64,000 nt of DNA from positions 1 through 64,000 of the forward strand of contig NZ_JAGGKG010000009.1 of the NCBI RefSeq assembly GCF_017873435.1, given 5' to 3'. Positions within the stretch are counted from its first letter, which is position 1. Each line of letters starts with the position of its first letter. The notes below the pieces were generated by a model, which was not told the DNA's origin, did no database searches, and saw only the letters and a program-made list of their open reading frames with translations. The translations under genes and the position numbers were made by a program. This DNA is from Paenibacillus turicensis. GTDB taxonomy: Bacteria; Bacillota; Bacilli; Paenibacillales; Paenibacillaceae. Shown piece by piece: positions 6,872 through 16,566 of this stretch.

Positions 6872-7045
6872 GTGTATGACCGACGAGCGGACGCAAAATC
6901 CTATTGTCCATATTTTCGAGGGGCTGATGCAGCTTGTGCTTTGCTTCGGGCGATGAGCAAAACGGACACACGATGCAAGGTATTTCGAGGGATTAACTCG
7001 GTGCGTTGCCGTTACTTAGACTCTCAAATATGCAAAAGGGGCTGA
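6872..7045 (+). CDS. small Cys-containing phage protein (57 aa)
   Basis: GTG at 6872 lies behind GGAGGAGAGCGG; an ATG at 6854 is also in frame but sits inside that ribosome-binding site. The product has five cysteines (CPYF, AACALL, RCKVF, RCRYL, ICKRG) and is basic, which suggests a small zinc-binding protein. An overlapping reading frame from ATG 6876 would give only 26 residues. The start choice is uncertain. Confidence 0.5.
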   Translation: MYDRRADAKSYCPYFRGADAACALLRAMSKTDTRCKVFRGINSVRCRYLDSQICKRG

Positions 7046-7051
7046 TTTAGG

Positions 7052-7408
7052 GTGACAATCACGGTATATCAACAAGTATTTGTTAGCGGAGATAAGACGC
7101 GCGCTCACGTCACTATCGTTGATAGCTCCGGCAAAGTATTAGGGCGGCGTTTTACTGATTACGAGGCTTATCCGCTTGCTCAAATTGCGGCGGATAATAC
7201 GCAATTTTTGTTGCGAGTGCTCAAGCGCAGCTTGTCGCCTAAACGTGTTATCTACGACTGTAATGTACGCGGGAGATACGAGTATAAAGCGAATTCTGGC
7301 GGTTTTGAGGGTATGCTGTTAAGCCATCCGAGGATTGACGAAAAGGACACACCGCGTATTCAGTGGGTTGAGCCAAGCACAGAAGACGAAGAAGAGGATA
7401 CGGAATAA
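7052..7408 (+). CDS. hypothetical phage protein (118 aa)
   Basis: GTG start shortly after the previous stop. The N-terminal 70 residues look beta-rich and the C-terminus ends in a strongly acidic tail (EDEEEDTE). It shares an overall flavour with the next gene (beta strands with DSSGKVLGRRF-like turns versus YDKHGNYTTSVV), so the two may be distant paralogs. Function unknown. Confidence 0.7.
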   Translation: MTITVYQQVFVSGDKTRAHVTIVDSSGKVLGRRFTDYEAYPLAQIAADNTQFLLRVLKRSLSPKRVIYDCNVRGRYEYKANSGGFEGMLLSHPRIDEKDTPRIQWVEPSTEDEEEDTE

Positions 7409-7409
7409 C

Positions 7410-7877
7410 ATGCGGCCATTAATTATTGCAACGTTTGTTAATCTCAACGGGATTAAGCCTTTATTCGCCGCACAATTATACGACAAGCACGGTAATTATA
7501 CAACATCGGTTGTTTGCCCTTGTGACAATCCCGAACTCGCCGTTCAAGTTGCGTTAGAAATGGTTGAATTTGCGGGCTACTTTGGAATAGTAGATTTTCA
7601 TACGTCTGACCGCAGTTTGTTTGTTGCGGCAACGTTAGAACCGGACCTAAACACTGAAATAGTCCATGAATCAGATACGTCAAATATTTATCGCGAGGTA
7701 GTGAGTGGGTCTGATATATACCTAGAGTTTTATCCAGAGGAACAGCAAGAGGAAATAGAAGAAGAAAGACCAAAGCTAACCGGATGGCGAGCAAAAGCAG
7801 TCCGTTTTTTAGAGCACCTAATTTTAAAAATATACAACATGGAGGTAAGAAGTAATGAAAAAGTTTCAGGCGATTGA
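7410..7877 (+). CDS. hypothetical phage protein (155 aa)
   Basis: ATG 7410 is 1 nt after the previous stop, which favours this start over one 75 nt upstream. The N-terminal half has short strands; a Glu-rich linker (EEQQEEIEEERPK) leads to a C-terminal amphipathic helix. The end overlaps the following gene by 23 nt. Function unknown. Confidence 0.7.
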   Translation: MRPLIIATFVNLNGIKPLFAAQLYDKHGNYTTSVVCPCDNPELAVQVALEMVEFAGYFGIVDFHTSDRSLFVAATLEPDLNTEIVHESDTSNIYREVVSGSDIYLEFYPEEQQEEIEEERPKLTGWRAKAVRFLEHLILKIYNMEVRSNEKVSGD

Positions 7878-8457
7878 GGACTTTATAGCTAAACACAACA
7901 CAGTTGGAGAACGACGTGCGGAATTGGAACATCGACGTAAGTCTGCAATCGAGGAAGTGCAAGCACTAAAAGCGGAATATACCGCGGCTGTGCGAAAATC
8001 GGTACTTGAGGGCGAGGATAACGTAGCGCTTATCGAGGAGCTAGACGGAAAAATTCAACAGGCGGAGCGTACTTATAGACGAATAGATGCAGAGGTAAGT
8101 CTTGGATTAACTCTTACAAATGATGTAGACGGTAGAGAAGCGGTAGCTGATGCGTGGAATACCGATTACTACCCAAACACTATTATGAGAGATACGTTAG
8201 AGCCCGCATTAGAGAAGCTTAAAGACGCAGGGCGCGCATACGCAGAGGAATATCAACGAGTCCTAACTATCCTCAACGATGTTGATGCGCTTCACTATAA
8301 AACGAAAAAAGCTTTGGGGTGGAATTATGAGTATAGGCTACATGATATAAAAGGAAGAATGCGCCACACGAACAGCCCGCTATATATGGCGCGACTTGAT
8401 GAAACCGATCTTGAGGATATTAATGCGGGAACACTTCCTCAAAAGTTACAAAATTAA
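7855..8457 (+). CDS. coiled-coil phage protein (200 aa)
   Basis: ATG behind ATGGAGG. Residues 10-90 form a long Glu/Lys/Ala-rich coiled coil (ERRAELEHRRKSAIEEVQAL); a second helical region covers about 120-170. The position upstream of the tail chaperone and tape-measure genes is where scaffold or head-tail proteins are encoded in siphophages, but no capsid or tail-tube gene follows, so that role is only a guess. Confidence 0.7.
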   Translation: MKKFQAIEDFIAKHNTVGERRAELEHRRKSAIEEVQALKAEYTAAVRKSVLEGEDNVALIEELDGKIQQAERTYRRIDAEVSLGLTLTNDVDGREAVADAWNTDYYPNTIMRDTLEPALEKLKDAGRAYAEEYQRVLTILNDVDALHYKTKKALGWNYEYRLHDIKGRMRHTNSPLYMARLDETDLEDINAGTLPQKLQN

Positions 8458-8470
8458 AGGGGGGCTATCT

Positions 8471-8935
8471 ATGAGGTTAGGTACAACATTTTCGCAACTT
8501 GAAGAAATGAAAGTAATGGCGGGGGGTTCGCCGGAGCGAATTGCGAAATACAGTACGGCAAAAAGAGAGTACGAAGCGGCTATTGCCCATTTGTTTAACG
8601 ACGAGTCCGTCGCAGAGTTTGTCCAGTACCCCAATCTAAACTATGTTAATGAACTAGAACAAAAAGCGGCAGAAACCGGCGATCCGGACGATGAGGCAAG
8701 AGCAATCATCATGAGAGATAGATACACACACAACGAGAATAGTAATAATAAGTCTAAAGACTGGCGGGCGTCTCGTAAAAAGCTCACCGAGTTGGTGAAT
8801 AGTGGCGGTCCAGTAACTAAAGGGGACTTAGACGAAGCGCATCGCCTTGTCCGCTATAACTCATCGACAGAAGTGCGGGTCTTATATGCTACGCTAAAAC
8901 GCAAATTTGAAGGCAACAAAACGGCTGACGAGTAA
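8471..8935 (+). CDS. hypothetical helical phage protein (154 aa)
   Basis: The start at 8471 follows AAAGGGGGGC. Mostly helical, highly charged and soluble (EYEAAIAHLFNDESVAEFV). It precedes the tail chaperone-like gene. No family recognised. Confidence 0.7.
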   Translation: MRLGTTFSQLEEMKVMAGGSPERIAKYSTAKREYEAAIAHLFNDESVAEFVQYPNLNYVNELEQKAAETGDPDDEARAIIMRDRYTHNENSNNKSKDWRASRKKLTELVNSGGPVTKGDLDEAHRLVRYNSSTEVRVLYATLKRKFEGNKTADE

Positions 8936-8969
8936 TCGTCGGCTTTACTTTTTATAAGGAGTGGTGATT

Positions 8970-9356
8970 TTGCAATTATTTAAACGCTCGGGTGTCAAAA
9001 TCGGCGGTAAAAATGTACATGTACGTAAAATTACGCCCGCAAAATGGCGAGAGCTCTTTGAGGCCGTTGAAACATTACCTCAACTTTTACTTAGCGTAGT
9101 AGCGGCGCCGGAAGAACAACGTTCGGCCTACTTAGTGTTAGTCCTAGAAAAGGCACTAAACGACGTTGTTAGCGTAACAGCGGTCTTAACGGGACTAGAC
9201 GAAAAGTTTATCGAAGAGAATGCCGCCCTTGACGAGTTAGTGTTGTTTTTTGTGGAAACGTTACGAGTGAATAATTTCGGTAAACTCTTGAAAAGCGTCC
9301 AAACCTTAGTAACTATGGGAAGCGGATCGGCAGAGCTTTCCAGTGACATAACTTAA
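8970..9356 (+). CDS. tail assembly chaperone-like protein (128 aa)
   Basis: TTG 8970 is 8 nt behind AAGGAG; the GTG at 8961 touches the ribosome-binding site and is rejected. Small helical protein directly before the tape-measure gene, which is the place of the gpG-type tail chaperones; the text KITPAKWRELFEAVETLPQL is typical for these. Siphophages usually make a second product by frameshifting (gpGT); here the next frame has no separate extension, since the tape-measure gene starts 9 bp later. Assignment rests mainly on position. Confidence 0.6.
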   Translation: MQLFKRSGVKIGGKNVHVRKITPAKWRELFEAVETLPQLLLSVVAAPEEQRSAYLVLVLEKALNDVVSVTAVLTGLDEKFIEENAALDELVLFFVETLRVNNFGKLLKSVQTLVTMGSGSAELSSDIT

Positions 9357-9365
9357 TGAAAGTAG

Positions 9366-12300
9366 GTGACGAACATTAGTGACGCAGTAGACGTCGGAGC
9401 AATACGCGCCAAGATCGAGGTTGATTTAAGCGCATATAACTCCGGAATGGAGAGCGCGAAAGCCAAGGCGCAAGAGTTAGGCGTTGCCGGTAAAAAGGCG
9501 GCTACAGATATGGCCGCTATCGGCGATACTGGCGAGAAAATCGGCCAGCTAACTAAGACTCTCGATAACATTAACCAAAAAATCGAGATACAAAAACGCA
9601 AGATGGCGGAGCTAAAAATGTCAATCGCTTCGACGTTTGATTCCGCTAAAAAGAGCAAGCTACAAGAGCAACTAGTAAATACCGAGGCTAATATGTTACG
9701 GCTTATTCAAGCGTCTGATAATACCGCGGCTAGGCTTGCGGCGCTTGAGGACTCGACAAAACAAGCCGGCAACCAATTCGCCTCGTTTAACGGTAAACTT
9801 AAAGAGATCGGACTAAGTGCGGACCAAGTTAGCCGCGTCGGCAAAGCGCTCGGCGAGGTTAACGCAAAACCCACGGAGACGCAGATCAAAGCGGTACGAG
9901 AGGAGCTTGTAAGGCTAGGAGCAAGCGCGGATCAAATCGAAAAGGTTGAGCGTGAGCTCAAAGAAACGGAAAAGCAAGCGGATAAGACTAAGCAAGGTAT
10001 GGCGGGGCTAAACTCAGCTTTAACGAGTCTTGGCGCAGGCTTTGCGGCGAAATCAATCGTTGATACCGTAACTAGTCTCGCAGACGAGGCAAACAAGTTG
10101 CAAATGTCCTACAGCGGCGTAACCGCCGTTAGTAAGGCGTTAAACGTGGACGTTTCCGAGTCAATCGGCTTAGTCGAAGAGTTAAGCAATCGTTGGGGGC
10201 TCAACCAAACAACGCTCGCCGAGACGGTTAAGACGTACCTGTCCGCAGGCTTAACGCTCAAGGAGACGAAGGACCTTATTATCGCAACAGCCGACGCAGC
10301 TGCGTATAATCGTCAAGCTCACTTATCGTGGGATGAGGCGATATTACAGACAGCGCGCGGTATTAAGCAAGGTAATTCGGAGCTTACGGACGCGGCGGGG
10401 ATTACAACGAATCTATCCGTTATGTACGATCGGTATGCTAAGACTCTCGGCACGACCGCGGGGAAACTAACAGAAGCCGGCAAGGTCCAAGCGGCTTATA
10501 ACGGCATGATTAACGAGTCGGCTATGTTCGTCGGTAATGCGGACGAGGCGATGGCGGGCTATACCGGCGTGCAAGCTACGTTTACAAATACGATTAAACA
10601 AGCCCGCGCAGAGATCGGAGGCGCGTTTGTCCCAGCGCTACAAGAAGTGTTGGAGCTTATTACGCCACTAATAAAAAATACCGCCGATTGGGCGTCGCAA
10701 AATAAAGAAGTAATCGCCGGAACTGCCGCCGCGGGCTTGGCGATTACCTCGCTTATATCTGTAGTGGGCGCATTATCCGCGGCGTTTGTCGTATTAAATT
10801 CGGCGATGGGTGGAATCGGAGTTGTACTTACGCTCTTAGGTGCGGTAGCTGCCGGAGTTTTGGCGTATGGAGCGGCGGCAGATAGTGCGTCGGGGTCGGT
10901 ATTGCGCCTCGCAAATAGTCAAGGCGAACTTAACGCTAAAATGAAAGATGCGGCAAACTGGACGTCTACAGACCTAAAGAACGCTAGAGAAGATATTAAA
11001 CAGCTAGAGGATTTGGTAGCCGAGCGCAGGATTTTACAATCCAAGATGGATGAACTTCGCGCAAAAATGCCGGATATGTCAAACCCGCAGCCCGGTAACC
11101 CAGACCCTGAGCTAACCCGCGAGTTGATAGAGATACGAAAAGGTATCGACGAGATCGACGACGCGTTGCGCGATCTTGATTTTAAAACGCCCGAGGAGGC
11201 GGCACGAGCGATTGATGCGCTAAAAGAGGCGACGAAAAATGCGGTTAATGCGACGTTACAGGAGCAAGACGCAACCTTTGCTGCGGCGGCGGCGAACAAC
11301 GAGCGTCTTAAATCTCTCGAAGCTTCGTTAACGGTTTACGAACAACTAAATGCACGCCAAACGCTTGATGCGGCCCAAAAACAAGAGTTACGCGACGCCA
11401 CAATAGCGCTCACTTCGGCATATCCGGGGTTAAATGCGGTAATGGACGCAGAGGGGCGTTTGCGTGTGACTAACATCGAACTAGCCGGCCAACAGATCGC
11501 CGCGGAAAGGGATATGTTAAATGCAACGCTGAATTATGAGGATCAGCGATTAGCGTCGTTACAGCGGACGACCGAGGCTCAAAAAGAGTCAATCGAGGCG
11601 CAGATAAAAAATTACGAAGCACTAATGGCAACCATGCTCGACGTTATTAGCACAACAAACAGCGCGAACACGCTCCAGCAAGAAAAGAATTACGTCCGTA
11701 GCATGGGTGAGGTTAATAGCCTATACTCGGAGCAAAACCAAGTACAAGCCTCATTAAACGATATTAAAGCACGTCGCGCAAAACTAAGCAGCGGAAACAT
11801 ACCGAGATCGGGCGGATCGCGGAGCGAGGGACTTTACGATACATCACCGGCGAAAGCGAAAAAAAGCGGCGCCAAGACGCAGAAGTCCGGAAAATCAGCC
11901 GCAGAACTCGCAGCAGAGGCGCGCAAGAAAGCGTACGACGCAGACTTAGCGACTATCCGATACATGTCGGACTTTTACGACTGGGACGCGGACATGCAGA
12001 TTAAAAAATACGAGGAGCTGCAGAAGAAGCACGCGAAGTTTTTAAAAGAGTCTCAAGCGGACGCACGAACGCTTAACTTGCAGCTTAAACGTTTGGGCGA
12101 AGATAGCGTCAAGTCCCGTTATGAATTCTCGGCGGAATGGATCACGAAAGAGGAGCGCCGCATGGAAGAATCCGGCAAGACCGAAACGGAAATCGCACAA
12201 ATGAAGCTTGACGCATGGACGAGAGTTCGGGATAGACACGCAAAGGATTCGGAGCTTTATAAACGGGCAGACGAAGAAGTTTATCGGGCGCGCAAAGACC

Positions 12301-13355
12301 TCACAACGAAAACGACGAAGCTTGCGATTGACCTCGTTAAGACGCAGAAATCATCGATCGACACCGTTAAAAAGGCGGAGATCGAAGCGATCAAACAACG
12401 CAAGCAGGCAGCGCTTGCGGACTATGACGCGCGAATTAAGGCTATCGACGAATTGTTGGCGAAGGAAGCCGAACTAAATTCGGACATTGACTACGAAACA
12501 CAATTACGCGAGAAAAACGCACGTATCGACTTGCTCGCCTCTGCTGTCGGTCCCGAAGGCATCCAAGAGCGCGAAGACTTGATTAAAGAGCGCGACCGAA
12601 TGATCCTCGAACACGATCGGGACTTACGCAAACGCGAGCTTGAGTCGCAGAAAAAGGCGCTAACGGACGAGCGAACTATCGAGGAAAAGAAATACGACGA
12701 TAAAATTCAACGTACTGAAAATCTCTACGATATGTTACTTACCGCATTTGACGGATATAGTGGCGATATTAAAACGATAGAGGCGGTACTTGCGGACTTC
12801 CGTGTATCCGAAGCGGCTCGTGCTAATACGAAAATTCTCACGGAGCTTGACGCATTTATCGTACAGTATAACGCAAAAATGGCGAAGGTTGCCGTGTTAC
12901 AAGAGTCTGACGATTTAGCTACGTACAACTCGAACAAGGAGGCTTGGGTTGCGGCTAAAGCGATGGGGAACACGCAAGAAATGGCGAGACTTAACGCAGA
13001 AAACGAAGCACTCCGTAAGAAATACGGTATAAAAACTGACGACGGTAAGAAACTCCAATCGTTCCGTGTCGGAGGCATTGTACAGGGCGTTGGTGACGAA
13101 CCTGTCGTTGTTAAAGCGCATGCCGGCGAAATGGTGTTAAACGATCGTCAACAGGCGGTACTTTGGGACGCAATAAACGGAGGCATCCGTGTGCAAAACC
13201 CGTCAAATAGCGGCGGAGATACGATTATACACAACACATTTGACATGTCTGTCGGAGAGGTAACGCTCGAAGATAATGCGGATATAGCAGCAATGTACAA
13301 TGAACGTCGCAGGTCGGTTGAACGATTACAAACTCAAGGAATTAAGACGCTCTAG
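9366..13355 (+). CDS. phage tail tape-measure protein (1329 aa)
   Basis: Very long tail protein that sets tail length and is packed in the tail tube. After an N-terminal coiled coil (about 1-200) comes a TP901-like tape-measure core (about 205-440), then a hydrophobic region with two or three membrane-like segments (about 450-505, e.g. GIGVVLTLLGAVAAGVLAYG), then long helical and coiled-coil stretches rich in Ala, Lys and Glu to about 1230. The C-terminus has a GG-rich segment. GTG start; the ribosome-binding site is weak (GAAAGTAGG), perhaps coupled to the chaperone-like gene. Length predicts a tail of roughly 200 nm by the usual 0.15 nm per residue rule. Confidence 0.93.
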   Translation: MTNISDAVDVGAIRAKIEVDLSAYNSGMESAKAKAQELGVAGKKAATDMAAIGDTGEKIGQLTKTLDNINQKIEIQKRKMAELKMSIASTFDSAKKSKLQEQLVNTEANMLRLIQASDNTAARLAALEDSTKQAGNQFASFNGKLKEIGLSADQVSRVGKALGEVNAKPTETQIKAVREELVRLGASADQIEKVERELKETEKQADKTKQGMAGLNSALTSLGAGFAAKSIVDTVTSLADEANKLQMSYSGVTAVSKALNVDVSESIGLVEELSNRWGLNQTTLAETVKTYLSAGLTLKETKDLIIATADAAAYNRQAHLSWDEAILQTARGIKQGNSELTDAAGITTNLSVMYDRYAKTLGTTAGKLTEAGKVQAAYNGMINESAMFVGNADEAMAGYTGVQATFTNTIKQARAEIGGAFVPALQEVLELITPLIKNTADWASQNKEVIAGTAAAGLAITSLISVVGALSAAFVVLNSAMGGIGVVLTLLGAVAAGVLAYGAAADSASGSVLRLANSQGELNAKMKDAANWTSTDLKNAREDIKQLEDLVAERRILQSKMDELRAKMPDMSNPQPGNPDPELTRELIEIRKGIDEIDDALRDLDFKTPEEAARAIDALKEATKNAVNATLQEQDATFAAAAANNERLKSLEASLTVYEQLNARQTLDAAQKQELRDATIALTSAYPGLNAVMDAEGRLRVTNIELAGQQIAAERDMLNATLNYEDQRLASLQRTTEAQKESIEAQIKNYEALMATMLDVISTTNSANTLQQEKNYVRSMGEVNSLYSEQNQVQASLNDIKARRAKLSSGNIPRSGGSRSEGLYDTSPAKAKKSGAKTQKSGKSAAELAAEARKKAYDADLATIRYMSDFYDWDADMQIKKYEELQKKHAKFLKESQADARTLNLQLKRLGEDSVKSRYEFSAEWITKEERRMEESGKTETEIAQMKLDAWTRVRDRHAKDSELYKRADEEVYRARKDLTTKTTKLAIDLVKTQKSSIDTVKKAEIEAIKQRKQAALADYDARIKAIDELLAKEAELNSDIDYETQLREKNARIDLLASAVGPEGIQEREDLIKERDRMILEHDRDLRKRELESQKKALTDERTIEEKKYDDKIQRTENLYDMLLTAFDGYSGDIKTIEAVLADFRVSEAARANTKILTELDAFIVQYNAKMAKVAVLQESDDLATYNSNKEAWVAAKAMGNTQEMARLNAENEALRKKYGIKTDDGKKLQSFRVGGIVQGVGDEPVVVKAHAGEMVLNDRQQAVLWDAINGGIRVQNPSNSGGDTIIHNTFDMSVGEVTLEDNADIAAMYNERRRSVERLQTQGIKTL

Positions 13356-13393
13356 TAGTTGGGGCGTCTTTATCATCTAAAGGGGGAGTTTAT

Positions 13394-13822
13394 TTGAATA
13401 TAGAATTTGATTTTAGTGGGTTTTTAAAGGGAATAGATAAATCAAAAGAGGCGCTAATTAAGGCGGCAGGGGTCGGAGTAGATAAAGCGACCGACAGTTT
13501 ACTTCAAACATCACGGGACTTCGCCCCATTAGACGAAGGAACTCTCCGGATGACCGCCGGAAAAAACGTAACCACAAACGGCGATGTTGTCGAGGGCGAG
13601 GTCTTCTATAGCGCAACGGAAACGGGTAAGAGCGGTGAACGAGTAAATTACGCGCTAATCACGCACGAACTCCATTCCGGCGACGGCTTTTCGGGCATCC
13701 GGTTTAAAGATCCGACAACGCCCGGAACGACGCCGAAATATCTCGAACGTCCGCTCAAACAAAATGCGGATGAGTATCGAGAAATGATCGCCAAAGCTAT
13801 CCGAGAGGGGTTGTCTAAATGA
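13394..13822 (+). CDS. HK97 gp10-like protein (142 aa)
   Basis: TTG start 5 nt behind GGGGGAG. The pattern FAPLDEGTLR ... YALITHELHSG ... YLERPLKQNA is characteristic of the HK97 gp10 family (minor head-tail or tail-completion protein). In most siphophages this gene lies upstream of the major tail protein; here it lies between tape measure and tail tip, an unusual order. It overlaps the next gene by 4 nt (ATGA). Confidence 0.85.
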   Translation: MNIEFDFSGFLKGIDKSKEALIKAAGVGVDKATDSLLQTSRDFAPLDEGTLRMTAGKNVTTNGDVVEGEVFYSATETGKSGERVNYALITHELHSGDGFSGIRFKDPTTPGTTPKYLERPLKQNADEYREMIAKAIREGLSK

Positions 13823-15942
13823 GTATAGATGATAGATTAGGTTTTTTAAAAGTATTCGATAGATCACGCAACCCAACCGGCCTACTCACGCAAGCCTACG
13901 ATATCCAACGCCGCCGCCGAATCAATTCCGATTATTTGCTGACGTTTCAAATCCCGATGAACTCCACAGAATACCGCGAACTCATCACGATTAAAGGTCA
14001 CGTAATGGATGAGCGCGGCCAATATTACGTAATCAATTCGCGCACTCGGAAACGCGACGGAAAGAAACTAATCGCGGAAATCTCGTGTTCACACGTTATG
14101 TTCCGACTCACCGATTATAAAGTTCCGTATGCTTCGTATATTAAGGAGCTTTACGGCGCACATATTTCTCAATTAACGGATAAGCTCACCGCGGCTACTA
14201 ACGGCCGCTTTACGTTTGTCCTTCACGATACATTCGATTTATTCGATGTCAAAGATTGGGGCCGCACGAACTGTCTTGCGGCTCTTAACGATATGGTGCG
14301 GATGTATAACGTTGAGCTTGAACCGGATAATTTCGTTATTCACGTACGTAAACGGATCGGCGCAGATAACGGCCACCAATACCGAGCGGCCAAGAACGTA
14401 ATAAGCTCGTCGTTTAAAGACGATAGTTCTGCGTTAACTACTCGTTTATTCGCACGTATGAAAGACGATCGAACGTGGATCGGACAGCCTGCGACGATAT
14501 TAACGGCGGAAGAACGCGCTAGACTCGAAGCGATTCCCGGCGCTATCGTTAACGGGGTTTTACAAGTGAATTACCTCGTCTCGCAATATGCGGGCATGTG
14601 GGCAACGCCGGACATCCCGTTTCATGACAACGAGATTATCGAACAAAACATCACGAATGTTAACGATTTACTCCGACAAGCGCGCAAAGCCCTCGCCGAA
14701 AACGAAGTTCCTGCGTTAGAAATTTCCGTCAGTGAAGCGGACTTGTACAAAATCGACGAAGACGAAACGCGTCCCAATCTCGGCGATACCGTTTATTGCG
14801 TTGATCCCGAAATGGAAATGTCGAATATAACCGCAAGAATAACGGAAATTACCGAGTTTCCCTACGATATAAACAAACACGCCCAAGTCGTCGTGTCTAA
14901 CGTAATGAGTCGGGATTTCGCCGATATCATTGCGGACTTAGATCGGTCAAAACGTATTGTCCACGACATTATGAGCGGCGGCATGATCCGCACGGACGTG
15001 TTCGAGTCGTTCGCGAAACAGGCAATCGCAGATATTACGAATAGTAAAACGGAAATAGTGTGGCCGGAAGAGGGCGGACTGTTAGCGAGGGATAAAACGA
15101 ATCCTTTACGTCAAGTGCGGTTGACTTCGGCAGGACTCGGCGTTAGTACCGATGGGTGGAAGACGGTCAGTGCAGCGATTACGCCTGACGGAGTTTTGGG
15201 CCCTCGGATTATCGGACAAATCGGTAACTTTGAGTCGCTATCGGTAGGTAGCGGGAACAATATAATCCTACTCAATCGGACGGGCGGATTATCCGCGGGG
15301 CATGCGAACTTTAACTCGGCGCCTTTCCGCGTCGATCATCAAGGGAATGTCGTAATGAATCGGTTGACCGCCAACTCTGCGGAAATAAAGAGTTCGAACT
15401 TTACTGACGGCTCAATCGTAGGATCATCAATCAACGTCGGTAACGGGAAATTTACGGTAAGCTCGTCGGGCGACGTTTCAGCTCAAGGCGCAGTGCTATC
15501 GCAAGGAACAATTAGCGGTACGCAGATAATCGGGGGAAGTATTACGTCTAACGCCGACATTAATGTTACGAGAGACATCCGTGTAGGCAACAGCATCTAT
15601 CTCGGACTAACCGGACAGACGAATGACCGTAGAATTGAGTTTGTAGACAGCGGGCCGTATCGCTCATACATCGGATTTACTGACGCCACTAAACAATTAG
15701 AGGTATACGGGGCTAACGACGTGCGTATTCGAAGCGGATTAGACGTTACAATCTCCGCGATGCAGGCAACGCTTCCCTCTTATTCATACCTTGGATCGGC
15801 TTCTTCGGATTCTAATCGTATAGTTATTAGGTCTGAGTTAGAGAGTAAGGCGGCCTATAATATGACTTACGACAAAGGAACAAAAAACTTAAAAATGTGG
15901 GCGCGGGACGGTAGTCTCTTGGCACAGGTAACAATCTCTTAG
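13819..15942 (+). CDS. tail-tip/baseplate protein, prophage endopeptidase-tail type (707 aa)
   Basis: The N-terminal ~370 residues resemble the prophage tail/endopeptidase and ReqiPepy6 Gp37-like tail proteins that form the hub at the tail tip (LTFQIPMNSTEYRELITIKG, YYVINSRTRKRDGKKLIAEI). The C-terminal half is Gly/Ser/Asn-rich with repeated strand motifs (GNFESLSVGSGNN, SSNFTDGSIVGSSINVGNGK), like a beta-helical receptor-binding or fibre domain. ATG overlaps the gp10-like stop. It is the last structural gene seen. Confidence 0.85.
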   Translation: MSIDDRLGFLKVFDRSRNPTGLLTQAYDIQRRRRINSDYLLTFQIPMNSTEYRELITIKGHVMDERGQYYVINSRTRKRDGKKLIAEISCSHVMFRLTDYKVPYASYIKELYGAHISQLTDKLTAATNGRFTFVLHDTFDLFDVKDWGRTNCLAALNDMVRMYNVELEPDNFVIHVRKRIGADNGHQYRAAKNVISSSFKDDSSALTTRLFARMKDDRTWIGQPATILTAEERARLEAIPGAIVNGVLQVNYLVSQYAGMWATPDIPFHDNEIIEQNITNVNDLLRQARKALAENEVPALEISVSEADLYKIDEDETRPNLGDTVYCVDPEMEMSNITARITEITEFPYDINKHAQVVVSNVMSRDFADIIADLDRSKRIVHDIMSGGMIRTDVFESFAKQAIADITNSKTEIVWPEEGGLLARDKTNPLRQVRLTSAGLGVSTDGWKTVSAAITPDGVLGPRIIGQIGNFESLSVGSGNNIILLNRTGGLSAGHANFNSAPFRVDHQGNVVMNRLTANSAEIKSSNFTDGSIVGSSINVGNGKFTVSSSGDVSAQGAVLSQGTISGTQIIGGSITSNADINVTRDIRVGNSIYLGLTGQTNDRRIEFVDSGPYRSYIGFTDATKQLEVYGANDVRIRSGLDVTISAMQATLPSYSYLGSASSDSNRIVIRSELESKAAYNMTYDKGTKNLKMWARDGSLLAQVTIS

Positions 15943-15999
15943 TCTGTTAAATTTTCTCACGACGTACTATAATTAAGAAAAACTAAGGAGTGTTGCACT

Positions 16000-16494
16000 T
16001 TGAAAAAGTTTATCACAGGTATCGTCGTGGGAGCGTTGTTATTCGGTGCTATTCCGGCATTTGCTAATTCCGTAAAAAGTTTAATAGGAACTAAAGTAAC
16101 GGGAATATACGCGGTTGAACAAGACGGAAAGAAACTAACGGACGGCGTAGTTCTTAATGGATCAGCATATGTGCCTGTTCGGGTTATTGCCGAAGCGACC
16201 GGCACCGGACTCACGGTAGAAGGAAAGACAATTATTCTTGAGGGGAAATCTAAATTGCCACAACAACCTATTATTAATAATACAAAAAGAGACGAACTTA
16301 TTGAGGACTTAAAATCGCGGGAAGTACACACAGCAAGATACAAAGAAGTAATTAAACAAACAGAGGACGAGATTGCAGAAACCCAAGATAAAACAAAAAT
16401 TGAAGGTCTTGAAGCGTACAAGAAGGATATTCAAGAAAGACTACTAAGCGTTGAAAAAGAGATTTTAAAGATTAAAACAGAATTAGGCGAATAG
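16000..16494 (+). CDS. secreted stalk-domain protein (copper amine oxidase N-like), 164 aa
   Basis: TTG start behind AAGGAG, with TATAAT at 15968-15973 as a possible own promoter. Residues 1-22 form a signal peptide (KKFITGIVVGALLFGAIPAF then A-N). Residues about 30-85 match the small beta domain seen in many Paenibacillaceae surface proteins (VVLNGSAYVPVRVIAEATGT). The C-terminal 65 residues are a charged coiled coil. Found behind tail genes in several Bacillales prophages; may alter the lysogen surface (inference). Confidence 0.8.
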   Translation: MKKFITGIVVGALLFGAIPAFANSVKSLIGTKVTGIYAVEQDGKKLTDGVVLNGSAYVPVRVIAEATGTGLTVEGKTIILEGKSKLPQQPIINNTKRDELIEDLKSREVHTARYKEVIKQTEDEIAETQDKTKIEGLEAYKKDIQERLLSVEKEILKIKTELGE

Positions 16495-16510
16495 AAAAAG
16501 AATACACGAT

Positions 16511-16540
16511 AAAGTCACGTCCTTTCCGGCGTGGCTTTTT
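16511..16540 (+). terminator. terminator after stalk-domain gene
   Basis: Hairpin with arms AAGTCACG and CGTGGCTT (one G-T) and six T behind. Confidence 0.75.
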
Positions 16541-16566
16541 TGTCGTGCAGAAACGGAGGAATATTA

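Noticed and set aside
6876-6956. Alternative 26-codon frame overlapping the small Cys-containing gene
   Set aside because: Shorter, no conserved features; the GTG 6872 frame leads directly to the next gene with usual spacing.
6726-6971. 81-residue minus-strand frame in the phage early region
   Set aside because: Opposite to all neighbours, overlaps a better supported plus-strand gene, no ribosome-binding site.
12208-12477. Basic 89-residue frame inside the tape-measure gene
   Set aside because: Shadow of the Lys/Arg-rich coiled-coil coding region in another frame.
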